NCBI RefSeq assembly: GCF_001522545.3
Contig: NC_031770.1
Span: 33,242,867 to 33,306,866, forward strand
Direction of reading: 5' to 3'
Length of the DNA: 64,000 bases
DNA from: Parus major
Taxonomy: Eukaryota; Chordata; Aves; Passeriformes; Paridae
Shown: one piece after another, positions 1 through 11,870 of the stretch
How the letters are laid out: every line of letters begins with the position of its first letter
How positions within the stretch are numbered: the stretch's first letter is position 1
The notes under the pieces: generated by a model
Database searches by the model: none
What the model saw: the letters and a program-made list of their open reading frames with translations, nothing else
Told to the model about the DNA's origin: nothing
Position numbers and translations under genes: made by a program

Positions 1-3000
1 GAGCACACAGGCACTTTCGTTTTTAATTAGCTAGAGCATGCAGTGCTGTGTTTATGCTGACTTTATGCCAGCTGCAAGAAGGACAGATGATACCTGATTC
101 AGCATAAAGCTTGCTGGTACAAAGTTAACGTACCAAAAACATTGGGTTTTTGAACAAATTTAAATTGGCAGAGTGAGTTCATAGCAGATCAGGTCTCTGC
201 ATCATTTAGCTGCATCATTTTTTGATTCAATGTTAGGAGCCTGATGGTTGGATTTACTGTATTAACAAGCTGAGCCTTGGAGTACAGAGTCACAGTTATT
301 CGAACCTAGTCTATTCTGTACTGAAAAGGCAAGTCCCTGGAGTGGCAATATATGGTTATGTCTGGCCACATGTTGCCAGGCCCTTGCTTTTGCTGACACT
401 GGAAGACAGGCACGTGTGTGATCAGATTATTCAAGGAGTTATTCAGACTGAAAAAGAAAAATTTCTTGAAGAATAGGTTGTGTGAGTTCTCATTGCAAGA
501 GGAGGAAAAGAAGGACCACACCTCTTGTACTGACATTGTCTGCCTTAAATGTGTCCTGAAGCTGCATTGTAAGAGGCTGCTGATGCCAAATTCAAGAATC
601 ATTATAAATCAAGAATATTACTCCTTTATTTTAAATATAGGGAAAATAATTTGTGATACAAAACACATACCTATAAAAATCTTGTCTATTAAGCAATTAT
701 TTCAACATACAGTCATTTGTAAAAGCAGCTTGTAGAACAAAGAATAGTCTAGAAAAACGTGTGCAATATTGGAAGTGCTCAGGCTACCTACTAAGACTTC
801 ACAAAAATTACCTCTCCCCATGCAGCTTCTACTCTGTATTTAATTGTGAGTTTCTGTAGGGACTTAGGGGCCAAATAGTTCACAATCTGATGGTAACAGT
901 CATGAGAGAATGGATATTTACTTACAAGCTACATATCTTGATGGCAAAGCTTATAAATGTGCCAGAAAAATCAGATTTTGATTCCAAGTCAGTATATATG
1001 ACCTTATATGAGATGCTAATTACTGTTAGAGGCACTTTTTTCTTCTCTAACATCGAAGTAGAAGGAAGCTAATTATAATATTTGGCTGTGACTTGACACA
1101 GAGGACTGTGGAGATTGAGGAGAATTTATTGAGGAACTGGTCGTTTTCTGGATGTATCTTGAATATTATAATGCCAAAAGAGTAAAGTCATGTTATAGGC
1201 TAGGTGTTTGCAAAGTCTTACTGTTATGCTGAATGTAAAGTAAGAAATCCAGTCCTTTCGTTTTGTTCAGTGACCTTGAAGATAGAGGTAGAGATGTAGA
1301 AGTTAACTATGTTCAAGGTTCTTTATTTCATAGAAACTTCCATAGGAGTAACACTCTGTGTCTGTCTGTTGCTGTGCTCCTACAGCTTTTCATCTGTCTC
1401 ATGCCCATTAATGTCTCCAGATAGCTGAAATAACTTTCAAGTAGATTCAAGTATGGAAAGCAGGAGTAGGAATTTTTTTCCCATGCAGTCATTACAGTAT
1501 ATGTATAGTTTTTCCTGATACCTCAGTAGGGCTTAAAGAGCAAAGTGGAAATTTTAGACTGTAGTGTTTCATTGTTTCTGTAGACTTCTTGTTACTATAT
1601 AAAGTGGAAATACATATAGGAGTTATAAAGCAGTTCGGGTGGTGTGGCTGCATTCTAAATAAAGAGATACAGGGAAAAAAAAATCAGTGGGTACAAGAAA
1701 GTTATGTGCACTGATTTCTGTTTCAGCAAAATTTAATTTCTTAGAAAAAATAGAAAATAGTGTAGCAGATTGATATTATTTGATTTCTGGGAATGGGGAC
1801 ACAGGTGACAAGTTACCTGCATTTCCGGGAAAATTATTTCAAGCCAATTTGTCAGCTAACCATAGTTAGTCTCTTGATGGGGTTGGAAATCTGTACAGAG
1901 CTTAATTTTTCTTTTTTTTGCTCCCTGAAAGTGTTTCTTTTTATTTGAAGTGTTTTTATGAAATAGTAGTAACAGCCTGGAAGAGTTGTTTTTTCCAGCC
2001 TTTCATCTCAAGTAGGGTAGTGAAGTTTCATTCCATTTCATTAACATACTTTAAATGTATTTCTACTTTCAAGTTATTTTTGCAGCACCTACTAGCTTCC
2101 TCGATCTATATTTAAAGAACTGGATCAATTTGAATGCTGATTTTTTTTACCCCTTGACCTTTACATAACTTTTCTAATTGCTTGTAATGCTTCTCCTGGT
2201 TGTGAGGAGAAAGCTCTGACATTTCATTATTTTAGGAAACTCTGTATTTCTCAGCTAAGAAAAGAAACAAGATTTAAGTTTTGTTAGTTTGGTTGGGGTT
2301 TTTTTGAGCTTCAGTTCTCATGAATAGGCCTACATGTATCCTGAGAAATGATGTCGTCCTGCACCAATTAATTTAATAGTTGGGTTTCTTCAAAATTTGA
2401 CCATGCAAATATAGATTTTACTGAAGCTCACCAAACACAGTGTGCTGGCTGGGGCAGTTTCCAGAAACTTGAGCTTTCTGCTGAGAAGACCTGGCAGCCA
2501 ACTCCAGAATCAGCATCCAGTCAGCTCCCAGAAACTGACAAAAAGAGCAACTCAGTGGGTAATTCCCTCAATGGGATACAGGAAGGGCAATTTTTCAGCT
2601 CCTTGGAAAGGTTTAAAGAAATGACCTGATCATGGTACTTTTAAAAGATATTTCTACATAATTCTTGAGGAAGCATATACTCATACATCTTTTTTTTATT
2701 TATTTTTTGCCATAAGAACATTCGTATCATGCCATTCTTTTGCCTTGTAAAAGCACTAAGAGCCATAAAATCCAATCCAGTGTGGATTTACACAAGCACT
2801 GAAAAAATAAAAACCTTTATTAGAAAGATTCAGATGGCAAAAGAAATCTACAGTGTTTAATAAGAGGAAACCACTAAGCTCTGTCCAGCTAAGTCCTCAT
2901 TCAGAGCAGCCATAGGTATTAACAAGGTCCTATTAGATGAAAATTCATAGGCCTTAGAAAGGAAGATAACCGAAACAGTCAGTGCTAAACAAAAGGTTGC

Positions 3001-6000
3001 TAGAAGCCTGATTTAAAGGAAGGGGAGAAAACTTGTGACCCCGAGCCTTTTTATTGAATTGATCCAAACATATGAGCAAGGTGCATGCCCTAGAGCTCTG
3101 TTAATTTAGAAGGTTTGGAAAGCAGTAATTTTGAATCATAGCTACATTTAAAACCAGCATGTACCTGTTTACCTGCAGAATTACAGCTCTTAATGTGTTG
3201 CATTTTCTTAAATGCTTTAAAATACTAAGATTGGATAGCATACGATAAAAGTCAGTAGACACATTCTCCATTGTAAATAGCTGAATGGGGTACTGCATTG
3301 TTGTTAAATTGAAAGGCTGATCTGAAAGGAGTTACAGAAGTTTTACATTAATAGAGTGAATTATTAAAGACTATTCCTGGGGAGAGTGACTTCTTGGTAA
3401 ATTGGGTTTTTTTCCCATGTTTGTAGACCAACCTTTAGACTTGTCTGCTAACCTGAAAAATAAAGAATATGCCCTTATTCTTCTGTGTATGACATACATA
3501 CAAAGATATATAAAAAATAGAGGGGGAAGAAGTTTGTGAAGTATGATCTTATTCTGTGTACCTTCTCTTAGGACCCTTATTATTGTGAGTTTTGAATAGT
3601 GTCTGGTAATAAAGTTAGAGATAGCAAAACATTTTCTCGTGTTTCCCCATAGAGAATAAGTCAGGTATTGTGACATCGTGTTTCAGCTTTTATACTTTTT
3701 TTCTTTTTATCATGAATGTGCACTTTGTTTGGCTTTTTCTCCTCCTATAGCCTGAGAGAAGAGCAAGGATATGCTCTGATTTTCCATTCTTCTTTGATTC
3801 TTGTAGCTGAAATAGTAAGATTAAATAGTCTATGAGAAAGTGATTCAGAGACCTGCTTATAATGGACAGTCCACTAGACCTGTATTGTGGGAAGTTTGCA
3901 AAGTAGACTGCATAAAATACTGCAGAGCCTTTGTACCCAAAGTCATTTGGTCTTTAGGGCTCCTAATACATGTAGTCTTTCAAGCCCTACTTTCAAGTGT
4001 TTTAATTGTTTTGAGTGACTTCATGCCAGATTTTACTAAAGATACTGGGAATAAAATGCTTGGGTAACTCCTCAAAACTTTTCTAGTCTGGTAGAGAATC
4101 TTCTGCTATACTTTTATTTTCAAAAATACTGGGAGAGAAAGCTCATTTCCTCTGAAAGAGCTAAGGGAGCCTTCATCTTTCGTCCTTTCTCTCTTCTGAA
4201 GTAATTTGTTGTGCAGTGCCTCACAGTGCTGGCCCACTTGACTATGTGTTATCTAGGAAAGATGCCTGTTCTTGACCACTGAGGCAGGTGGTAGAAGCAT
4301 TAGTGTTAGACTTGACTGGTCCTCCTGCTGCCCAAGTCTGAGTGTGGGTGCAGAGTTCTGCAACTGGTCATCATTTAGACAAGTCTTGTTAGTTGGGAAG
4401 CTCAAGCATTTGGAACACTAAATGCAGCTACTCCTTAATAATTCATGAAGTTCAGGTTAAACCAAGTATATATGAAAGCTCACATGCTTTAGAGGTATAT
4501 TTATAATTATAATCAGTATGAAATGAAGATGTCAAAAATAATGCTATGATAACCTCTTGTGTATCAATGAACTGAGATAGTTGCTAGAGCATTTTAATTT
4601 GTCTAATTAAGTTCATAGTCCTTACTAATGGATCCATTAGCTTTTTTTAAAATGCCACATATTTATCTTGTGGAAAAATCAAATAGTCAATATAGAAAGC
4701 ATGGTTGCTTCAAATTGTAGTTGCTTTGCCAGAAGGTTTGCTGGCAACCTCCAGTCAGAGGCCTGATTCTACATTAAGAATCATCCTGCTTTTTTATTTT
4801 TGTATTTTTACTGTTACCAAACTGAGAAGACTCCTTCAGAAATACAAACTACTGAACTGTGTAGTGAAATTCAAAGTTTTATCAACCTAAGTTCTGTTTC
4901 TTTCTAGTCAAAAATAGATGAACTTTTAGTTATGTCAAATATGACTTTTATGTCACTAGTCTTTACATACTTCCTTTTCTTTTATTGCAGAACCCTTTGG
5001 CAGAGAGTGGACTTCTCTTGTAAATAGATCTGTGATCTAGTTTTTGTTTGTTAGTGAGGAAGGTATTTTGATTTGGGGGGTTATTTTGGTTTGGGGTTTT
5101 ATTTCGTTTTTTTTATTAAATTTGATTACTCAAATTCAGTCAGCATACTTTTATGTTAGCTTTGAGATCAAAGTGAATTTTCACTTCAGTTGCAGCAAGG
5201 ATTTTTTTAAATTTGCCAGAGAGACAATTTTCTTCTTCCTGTACTATAAGCTACAGTTCACAGTGCCTTTTGTTTTGTCAAGAACATTAGAAAGGCATAA
5301 CTTTCATGCACTACAAACCAATTTCAAGTTCATTGAAATATGCAAACCAGTTAACTATGGCTCTTGACAGCCACAGTGCAGGCTTAAAACAGGCATTTAG
5401 AACTAAAATCACTGTGGAAAACCTGTACTTCAGAACAGGGCTCAAGAGGAGCTTGAGCATTCTCCACAATTGAGTCTTTGGTTGCTTCTGACTTTATCGC
5501 ACAGAAGTGAAAGTTTCCATGAGTTCAATGTATCTGCTTTAGTAAAACAGAGTAGTTTTGTGACCAATCAGATGTGCGTTTTAGTGTGTTTAGTGCCTTG
5601 TATTCAGTAAAACTAATGTTTGAATTCAAGTAGAGAACAGGCTGGTGCACTTTAACCACTCATCTCCTATTTTTGACCTCTATAGATGAAGTTTTTAAAA
5701 GTTCTGGAACAATTAATCTTTAGCTGTCATTTCTGATTCAGATATTACTTGTGTCATCAAAATTAGTCAGTTGTAGCTTTGCTTTACATTGTCCCTGTGC
5801 TTTCCATTAGTGAATATAATAAATTCTGAAGTTTTTGTAGGAGGAGACATTTGATGTCTTCACACTAATGGTGGAGAGACTAAGGACTGTTTCCTTCTCT
5901 CTACAGTCCATAGATTTTCTTTTCCTCTGAATTGTCAAAGAATTGATTTAAGAAATTGCAATTGAACAGACTGTGTCAAAGTTTCTAGAACTCCTGCAGT

Positions 6001-8481
6001 ATTTGTTGGTTGTAGCAGGAAAGTTACCACTAGATCCTGAAATCTCTTGAGCTGCCTTCTGCATGTTTTATACTTCCTTTTTTCTTCTCCGTATGTGTGT
6101 TGGGAAATTTTCTGTTGGAGGGCAGGAAGATTGAATTTAGAGAGCAGGTTCAGCTCAAGGTGTGGATGAAGGACTTGCCACTCCATTTAGACAGACTTGG
6201 CTCCAGGATATTTTTTTTCACTCCTGAGCAGTTGTAAGCACCTCAGATACTTTTCTGTGTGGCATTGGATATGTTTTAATTCGAAAATTTTCTAAATTCT
6301 AAGAAGCTGTTTTTCTGTGTAAGAATTACCTGTGTTTTCCTAGTTTTACAGCTGAGCATTTATTCACTGTATAAATTCATCTTCAACTACCCCATACACA
6401 CTTCAGTCATAAGGTACTCACCATACATCTATGGTTTCTGAGCTCCTCCTAGCTTGCTCTATGCAGTATGTGGCACAGGTGAATGGCTCTTTTGGATAGG
6501 TCCCCTACACAGGAGAGTGTTTCTGGTGGCAGTAGATTCTCCATTTATTTTGAACTTGCTGGTTAACATTTGTCAGGAGGGGCCCTATCAATGAGGAATG
6601 GACCTTCACAGGTTTGCCTTGGTAGTGTAGCTTGCTGCATGCTGAAGGTTACCCCCAGCAGAAAGACAGCCAGCCAGCTGTGTACCAGATGACTGCACAG
6701 CACCCAACTGCACACAGCCATCTCACATGAGAACTATTAAATAAAATACTGTGCTACTGACACTTTCTTTAGCTGAAAGTGCCAGAGAAATGTGAGAGAT
6801 GCTGGTGGCTTGTTTTTCCTTTAGTTTTTTGAGCAATCCGGTGCTTATAACAACTTTCTGAAGATAAAAGAAAATTGTAAAATGAAGGGGTTTGCACAGA
6901 CTGGTTTCCAGCTAATATGGGAAAAATATTCTTAGTAATACTTTCCATATTCGAAGCTTGCACTGAAAAAATAATGGGAGCATCACTCTTTAGGATAGCC
7001 CCAATATGATTACAAAGCAATTCTGAGAGTGATGTGATAAAGTGCCGTTCAATATATGAAATTTCCTTTTAAAATGTGCTTTGTTTCCTTAACGCTCTAA
7101 TATTTTTGCTATCTAAACATATTTGCTGTCTTACCTCAGAAGAAACTGCCTGCGGTTTCCAAGGGAGTTTTGCCTAAGGTAGGGCCTGAAACATCAGGAC
7201 CAGGAATTAGTGTAATGTGACCCACCATTTGTATTGCTTTGGGGTAAATTTGAGAGAGAAGATTTAACATTGTGTGTGTCATGCTGTGATATTGCAATAT
7301 CTCGGATGGGTTATTAGGCACCAATCCAAAGGTTAAGTGCAGCAACCACATGAGATGTGGCTTTATCCTTACATGATCTGTGCCTGTGTTCTGTTTTGTA
7401 GTCCTCTGAAATAGGTAATATCCCTAGAATAAAACATGTTTATAAGACTTTTTTAAAGCCTATCTCAACCTATAAAATGTCATTTCAGTAGAAATGTGTT
7501 TCCTCATGTCATTTGAAATCTAGAAATCAATCCTTGTATGTGTGAACTCACTGACGTTTTAAATGTGGATCCCAATGTTCACCAGATAAATATTCACGAC
7601 CTTTGGGAAAGTTTAGATCTGAATTTGCAGTGCGGGATCTTTTCTAATTTATATGCATGTATCTTTTTGGGGTTTTATTTTCCATGCTCTTTTTGCTTGG
7701 CTTGCATTAAATAAAATGCTTCAATGGAGTGTGGTAGTCTAGCATTTGTTTTGCCTCAGGAGTGGATTGCCCCATCTTGCATATCTGGTCAAGTAAATTG
7801 CTCTCTTGCCTGCATACTTTAATAATAGTGCTGGGCTTTAGAGCTTCCTGTACAACCCCCCAGCGAGCAAAACCACAAGGGGCTGGGCCTGTGTGGTGCT
7901 AGCAGTCTACTCTATTGTAATAGATGCATTCATCTCCTATTTACATAAATTAATAGTTAAAACTTGTTTGGTTGCTTGAGAAAACTCATTAAGCTTTCAG
8001 AGTAGCTGTATCACGAGCACTGTGAAATTGCTCCCATTGACTTATCTCCTGCTGATTCATTGGGAACCAGTCCATCTCAGGGTCAGATCCCTAAGCTTCA
8101 TTGCAGAATTAAACAAATAGCATTTAAAAGAAAATGCAAATAATATGTTCAGTGCAAAGTGAATTCTGGTAAGCTTCCTTATAAAAAAGAGTCATGTTTA
8201 AATTATTTTAAAATAAAATCCTATTTTTGTCTGCAGGGCCAATTTTCTCTCAGGAAATAGATCATACTTTTAATCCATTTTCTACTAGTAACTGGAGAAT
8301 GTTTGACATTGTAAGAGAAAGGTCAGTTTGTATAACCTGAAGTGGGAGGACAATGTTTAATGTGAAAAGCTTGGCCAGATTTTTGTTATTGTTATTTGAA
8401 TGTTCTGCTTTACCCTTTTAATTTATCCTCTTCAGTATATGATTTCTACTTTTCTTTATTTCCTATTTGGTTTTTTTATAG
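1..8481 (+). other. SDCCAG8: SDCCAG8 intron (left part)
   Basis: This stretch is AT-rich non-coding DNA upstream of the first visible exon. Open frames here reach at most about 105 codons, have no flanking splice sites in a matching phase, and do not resemble SDCCAG8 or any other protein I recognise. It has scattered T-runs and a GT-rich tract around 5064-5110. I see no CR1 fragment, no CpG-rich promoter and no RNA gene. The last 20 bases (8462-8481) form the T-rich tract and AG acceptor of the next exon. Confidence 0.7.
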
Positions 8482-8609
8482 ATTGGAGAAAGAGAGCATT
8501 CAGCACAGCATTAGCAATGAAGCAAAGGCCCGAGCCCTTCAGGCCCAGCAAAGAGAGCAGGAGCTGACACAGAAGATGCAGCAAATGGAGGCCCAGCATG
8601 AGAAAACTG
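8482..8609 (+). CDS. SDCCAG8: SDCCAG8 internal coding exon (coiled coil)
   Basis: The exon is 128 nt. It starts after a T-rich tract ending in ATAG and ends before GTAGGT. The first base completes a codon from the upstream exon, then 42 full codons follow, and one base (G at 8609) is left for the next exon. The peptide starts LEKESIQHSIS, continues through KARALQAQQREQEL, and ends MEAQHEKT. This is a charged, Gln/Glu/Lys-rich amphipathic coiled coil. The ELTQK.QQMEAQH block matches human SDCCAG8 almost exactly as I recall it. The segment belongs to the C-terminal coiled-coil region that family studies link to centrosomal targeting and partner binding. No stop codon or frameshift is present, so it looks functional. 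Confidence 0.93.
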
Positions 8610-10727
8610 GTAGGTGGTAGGGAAAGATTAGAGCCTGGGCACTCACTCACAAGCCAGGCCCACGCCTTACTGTGAAATGACATCAGGAACACCTGTAACC
8701 TTTGGCTGGCCGAAGGGAGCAGATGCTAACTACACCGGAGATTCCGAATTACATATTAGTTAGCGTTTAAAAGAGAAAATGGAAAGTATTGCCCACTGTC
8801 TGTTGATTTCAGAGTGCTGCTCTCACATCTGCTGCACCATCTGGATTATGAGTTTATTTACCTGTGTTCAAGAAACGTAAAGCTGAGAGAGACCACAACA
8901 AAGTAGAAAAACAAAGGGCTTGTTTTTGGCTGGATTTTCAGGCACACATGTTATATAAAGAAAATAGCATCAGAAGCTCTGCGGGAAATGCTCTGAGCTT
9001 ACAGTTAAAGTCTCCTGAATAGCATTGAACAGTTCCCACAGTACACACATTATAGCTACTCTAAAAGCTTAATGAGTTTGCTTCGGCATCCAAACTGGAG
9101 AAAAGCTTTAGCCATTAATCGGTTCTTAATTCACTGTCGCAGCTGGATGTAATTCACTGGCTCCAAATTGATATGTTCCTTTATTTAATCTTTGCAGCCT
9201 CAAACATTTTTAGCATTACCATGTGCACCTCCCCCCTATCCTCAATCGAGAAGAAAGATGTTTAATCCCTTGTGTATTTCAGGTTCTTATAATATGAGAC
9301 TTCATTGCATTGACTTAGCCCATCAATAACATCTAACTTTAATCTTGAAGTAAAATGGCTTTTCCAAAGAAACAAAAATGTGCCTTTTGCATTATGAAGT
9401 ACTATGGCAACAATATTAATAGAGGTCCATATTACAAATAAACAAAAAAAAAAAAAAAAGAAAAGGAATTTTCAAGAGGTGAAATCTGTAATCCATGAGC
9501 ATGGAAAGGAGGAGGAGCTTCAGCTGTTAAAGAACGTGATATACTTATGTGTTTAACAAAATACCATATTTACCCACTAGTCATGCAATACTTTCAGGAA
9601 AACTGTCTAACATATATTAATTATAAGGAGTGGTGGATGATACGTAAGGTAGCAGGCATGTTTATATCTGCTGTTCAATTTTCCATCTTTTTTGGTATTA
9701 TCACAGTACTAGAGGACCTCACCATGTGTTCAGGGAGTGCAAACAGCTACATTATGGCTGCTGCTGTCTACAATATAGGAGAAGAAAAGAAGCTCTCAGA
9801 ATAATTTTTTCTTCCTTTAGCCAGCACATCTGCATATGACTATGTGTAATTTTGCACAAGAGAAATGTAATTTACCCTCCTGATGCATAAATTGTCCCAG
9901 TATACAACAATGAAACAATATTATGTCTGGGTCTGTTTTTATCTGTCTCTAGTAGGATTAGAGGGAATTGAAAATTATAGTAATTTATAATGTATATAAA
10001 GAAAACCTTGTTTATTATGACCCTACACACATACAAGGAATTTGGGTGAGAGTGGTCATGCTTTCACTGATTTTAAAAACAGAAATCAAGAAACATCATT
10101 TTGCAGTATTTTCCTTTTGAAATAATAAAGATACCTGGATTCTAGGTCATGAGTTTAGGTGCAGTCCAAACTGATAGTAGCTGAAAATGACTTTACAAAA
10201 TGGTTTCATTTCAACTGTCCCTGGGCAATAAGTCTAAATCCTGTCATTTAAGAACAAAAAATTACACTTTTCATGGTAAGCTCAGGACACAGTAAATAAA
10301 AGAACTGCTGTTTTAAGGAGATACTGAAATGAGTCTACAGTGCGAGCATTTGGGTTGCTGGTATATCCTCTGCACCAGTTGAGGAAGCAAGTCTGCTAAA
10401 ACATGGCTTGCCAATTTTATTCCTCCTAGAAATGTCAGTGAACTTCTAGCTAAAAAGCAAGCCCACCAGATTAGATATCTAGTCTTCACAGTGATGCTTC
10501 TCTTACAAGACCAGATTCAGTGGCAACATTGCTTTAACACTTCAGCTAATTCTGACATAGAGCCTTAATTTGGTAAGTGATGATGTCCAAGTAGCTGAAG
10601 TTTAAAAAACATTTCAAAACTAGAATGAACTATAAGAAAGAAATTAGGAATATATAAAATTGCTTCTATGTTATCTATAAATTTCTATAGTTCTTATTTT
10701 ATAGTATCATAATTTTATGGTTTCTAG
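8610..10727 (+). other. SDCCAG8: SDCCAG8 intron, 2.1 kb
   Basis: This intron lies between two certain exons, with donor GTAGGT at 8610 and acceptor TTTCTAG ending at 10727. It contains a 16-base A-run at 9444-9459, which may be a retroposon tail or a simple repeat. A less AT-rich stretch of complex sequence at about 8985-9200 reads like a conserved non-coding element (see findings). An 85-codon open frame at 9547-9804 has no splice context and no recognisable similarity, and is treated as chance. Confidence 0.8.
9444..9459. repeat. Poly(A) run, 16 bases
   Basis: Sixteen uninterrupted A residues follow an AT-rich stretch and are followed by GAAAAGG. It lies inside an SDCCAG8 intron. It could be the tail of an old + strand retroposon, but I recognise no element body upstream and see no clear target-site duplication, so simple repeat is the safer call. 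Confidence 0.7.
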
Positions 10728-10836
10728 TAGAAGAACTGGATTCATTGCTGACCTCCCAGAATACATTCATAGCAAAATTAAAGGAAGAATATTTTGTGTT
10801 GGCAAGAAAGTTGGAACAAATGTCAGAAAAATACAG
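10728..10836 (+). CDS. SDCCAG8: SDCCAG8 internal coding exon with tandem TAGTAG acceptor
   Basis: The exon is 109 nt: two bases complete the codon begun in the previous exon, 35 full codons follow, and two bases (AG) are left over. The donor is CAG|GTTAGT. The peptide reads EELDSLLTSQNTF, then KLKEE, then LARKLEQMSEK and Y. The TSQNTF..KLKEE and KLEQ blocks match human SDCCAG8 closely. The acceptor is a tandem TAGTAG (10725-10730). The upstream AG gives an extra Val codon and the same spacing as the human protein; the downstream AG would drop that residue without shifting frame. I chose the upstream AG for the length match. The segment continues the C-terminal coiled coil. Confidence 0.92.
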
Positions 10837-11838
10837 GTTAGTATATTTTTCTTAACCTGACACTTTTAATAATGCAACATGCTTCTTTATTTTTTGATTT
10901 GTATTTTAATATTTATTATTTTTCATTTTTTTCCAGGTATTATACATCATACCAATGTAATATATGCCCCTTAAGAATTCAGTATAATAAATGCCCCTTA
11001 AGATTATGTTTCTGACTATTAATTCAAATTTCTTGGACAATTCCAATGTGAAAATTGTATAGTATTTTCTTCCTGGTGTTCATATTCTTAATATAAAGAA
11101 TAGAAAATTGTTTAAAAAGCTACAATTTCAGTTTATCTGAAGTTATATGAAAAATGCTAAAAATTCAATGATCTGTTGATCAAAACTGTTCTCATTTTAA
11201 TTATTTACTTAAGCTCCTTTCACAGTACTACACTACACACTGAATATTGTCTATAAAATAATTGTCATCAAAATTGCTTTTTACTGATACCCTGATTCTG
11301 CTGCTGCTGCTTGTTATCAATCAACAGCAGATCTAAAATCAAAGCCATTAAAACCTGGGAATAGTAATAATTTATAGAAATACAAAGCTATGGAGGTATC
11401 TATTCAAAAGTTCTGTAAGACAGAACTATCTTCTAAAGAAAATGTGAATTTTGTAGTTCTTCAACAGCAAATAATTTTGTGTGAAAATAGCAAATAATAA
11501 AGTGTGAAAATAGTATATTTTGAAACTTTTTTTTTGTTCATATTTAGAGTAGTAAACTGGACTTCAGTGGAGAGTTGGCGTTCTGTAGCTTCTGTAAATT
11601 ACATGCAAAGTGAATTTGCCAATTAAGGCTAGTATTCAGCTCATGGCTGATGGGAAGTAAGGGAAACACTCAGAAAAGATAAAATTCGTTTTCAAGAGGG
11701 GATTCTTCTGCTGGGTGTATTTAATCATCCTCTTGAGGTACTGTAAAAGAGGCAACACTCACTCAGGGAGAGAGCTGGTACCCCAGTACCCTCTTCCTAG
11801 GAATGGTCAAAGGGGAATGATTTAAGTAGATGACAGAC

Positions 11839-11870
11839 ATATACATATATATATATACATGTGTGTGTGT
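11839..11870. repeat. Compound (TA)n/(TG)n microsatellite
   Basis: An alternating AT run passes through TACAT into five GT repeats. It is a simple sequence repeat inside an SDCCAG8 intron and is probably length-variable between individuals. Confidence 0.85.

Noticed and set aside
418..735. 105-codon + strand open frame near the left edge
   Set aside because: Lys/Phe-rich with no flanking splice sites in a phase that fits SDCCAG8 and no recognisable domain. It overlaps an opposite-strand frame of similar length.
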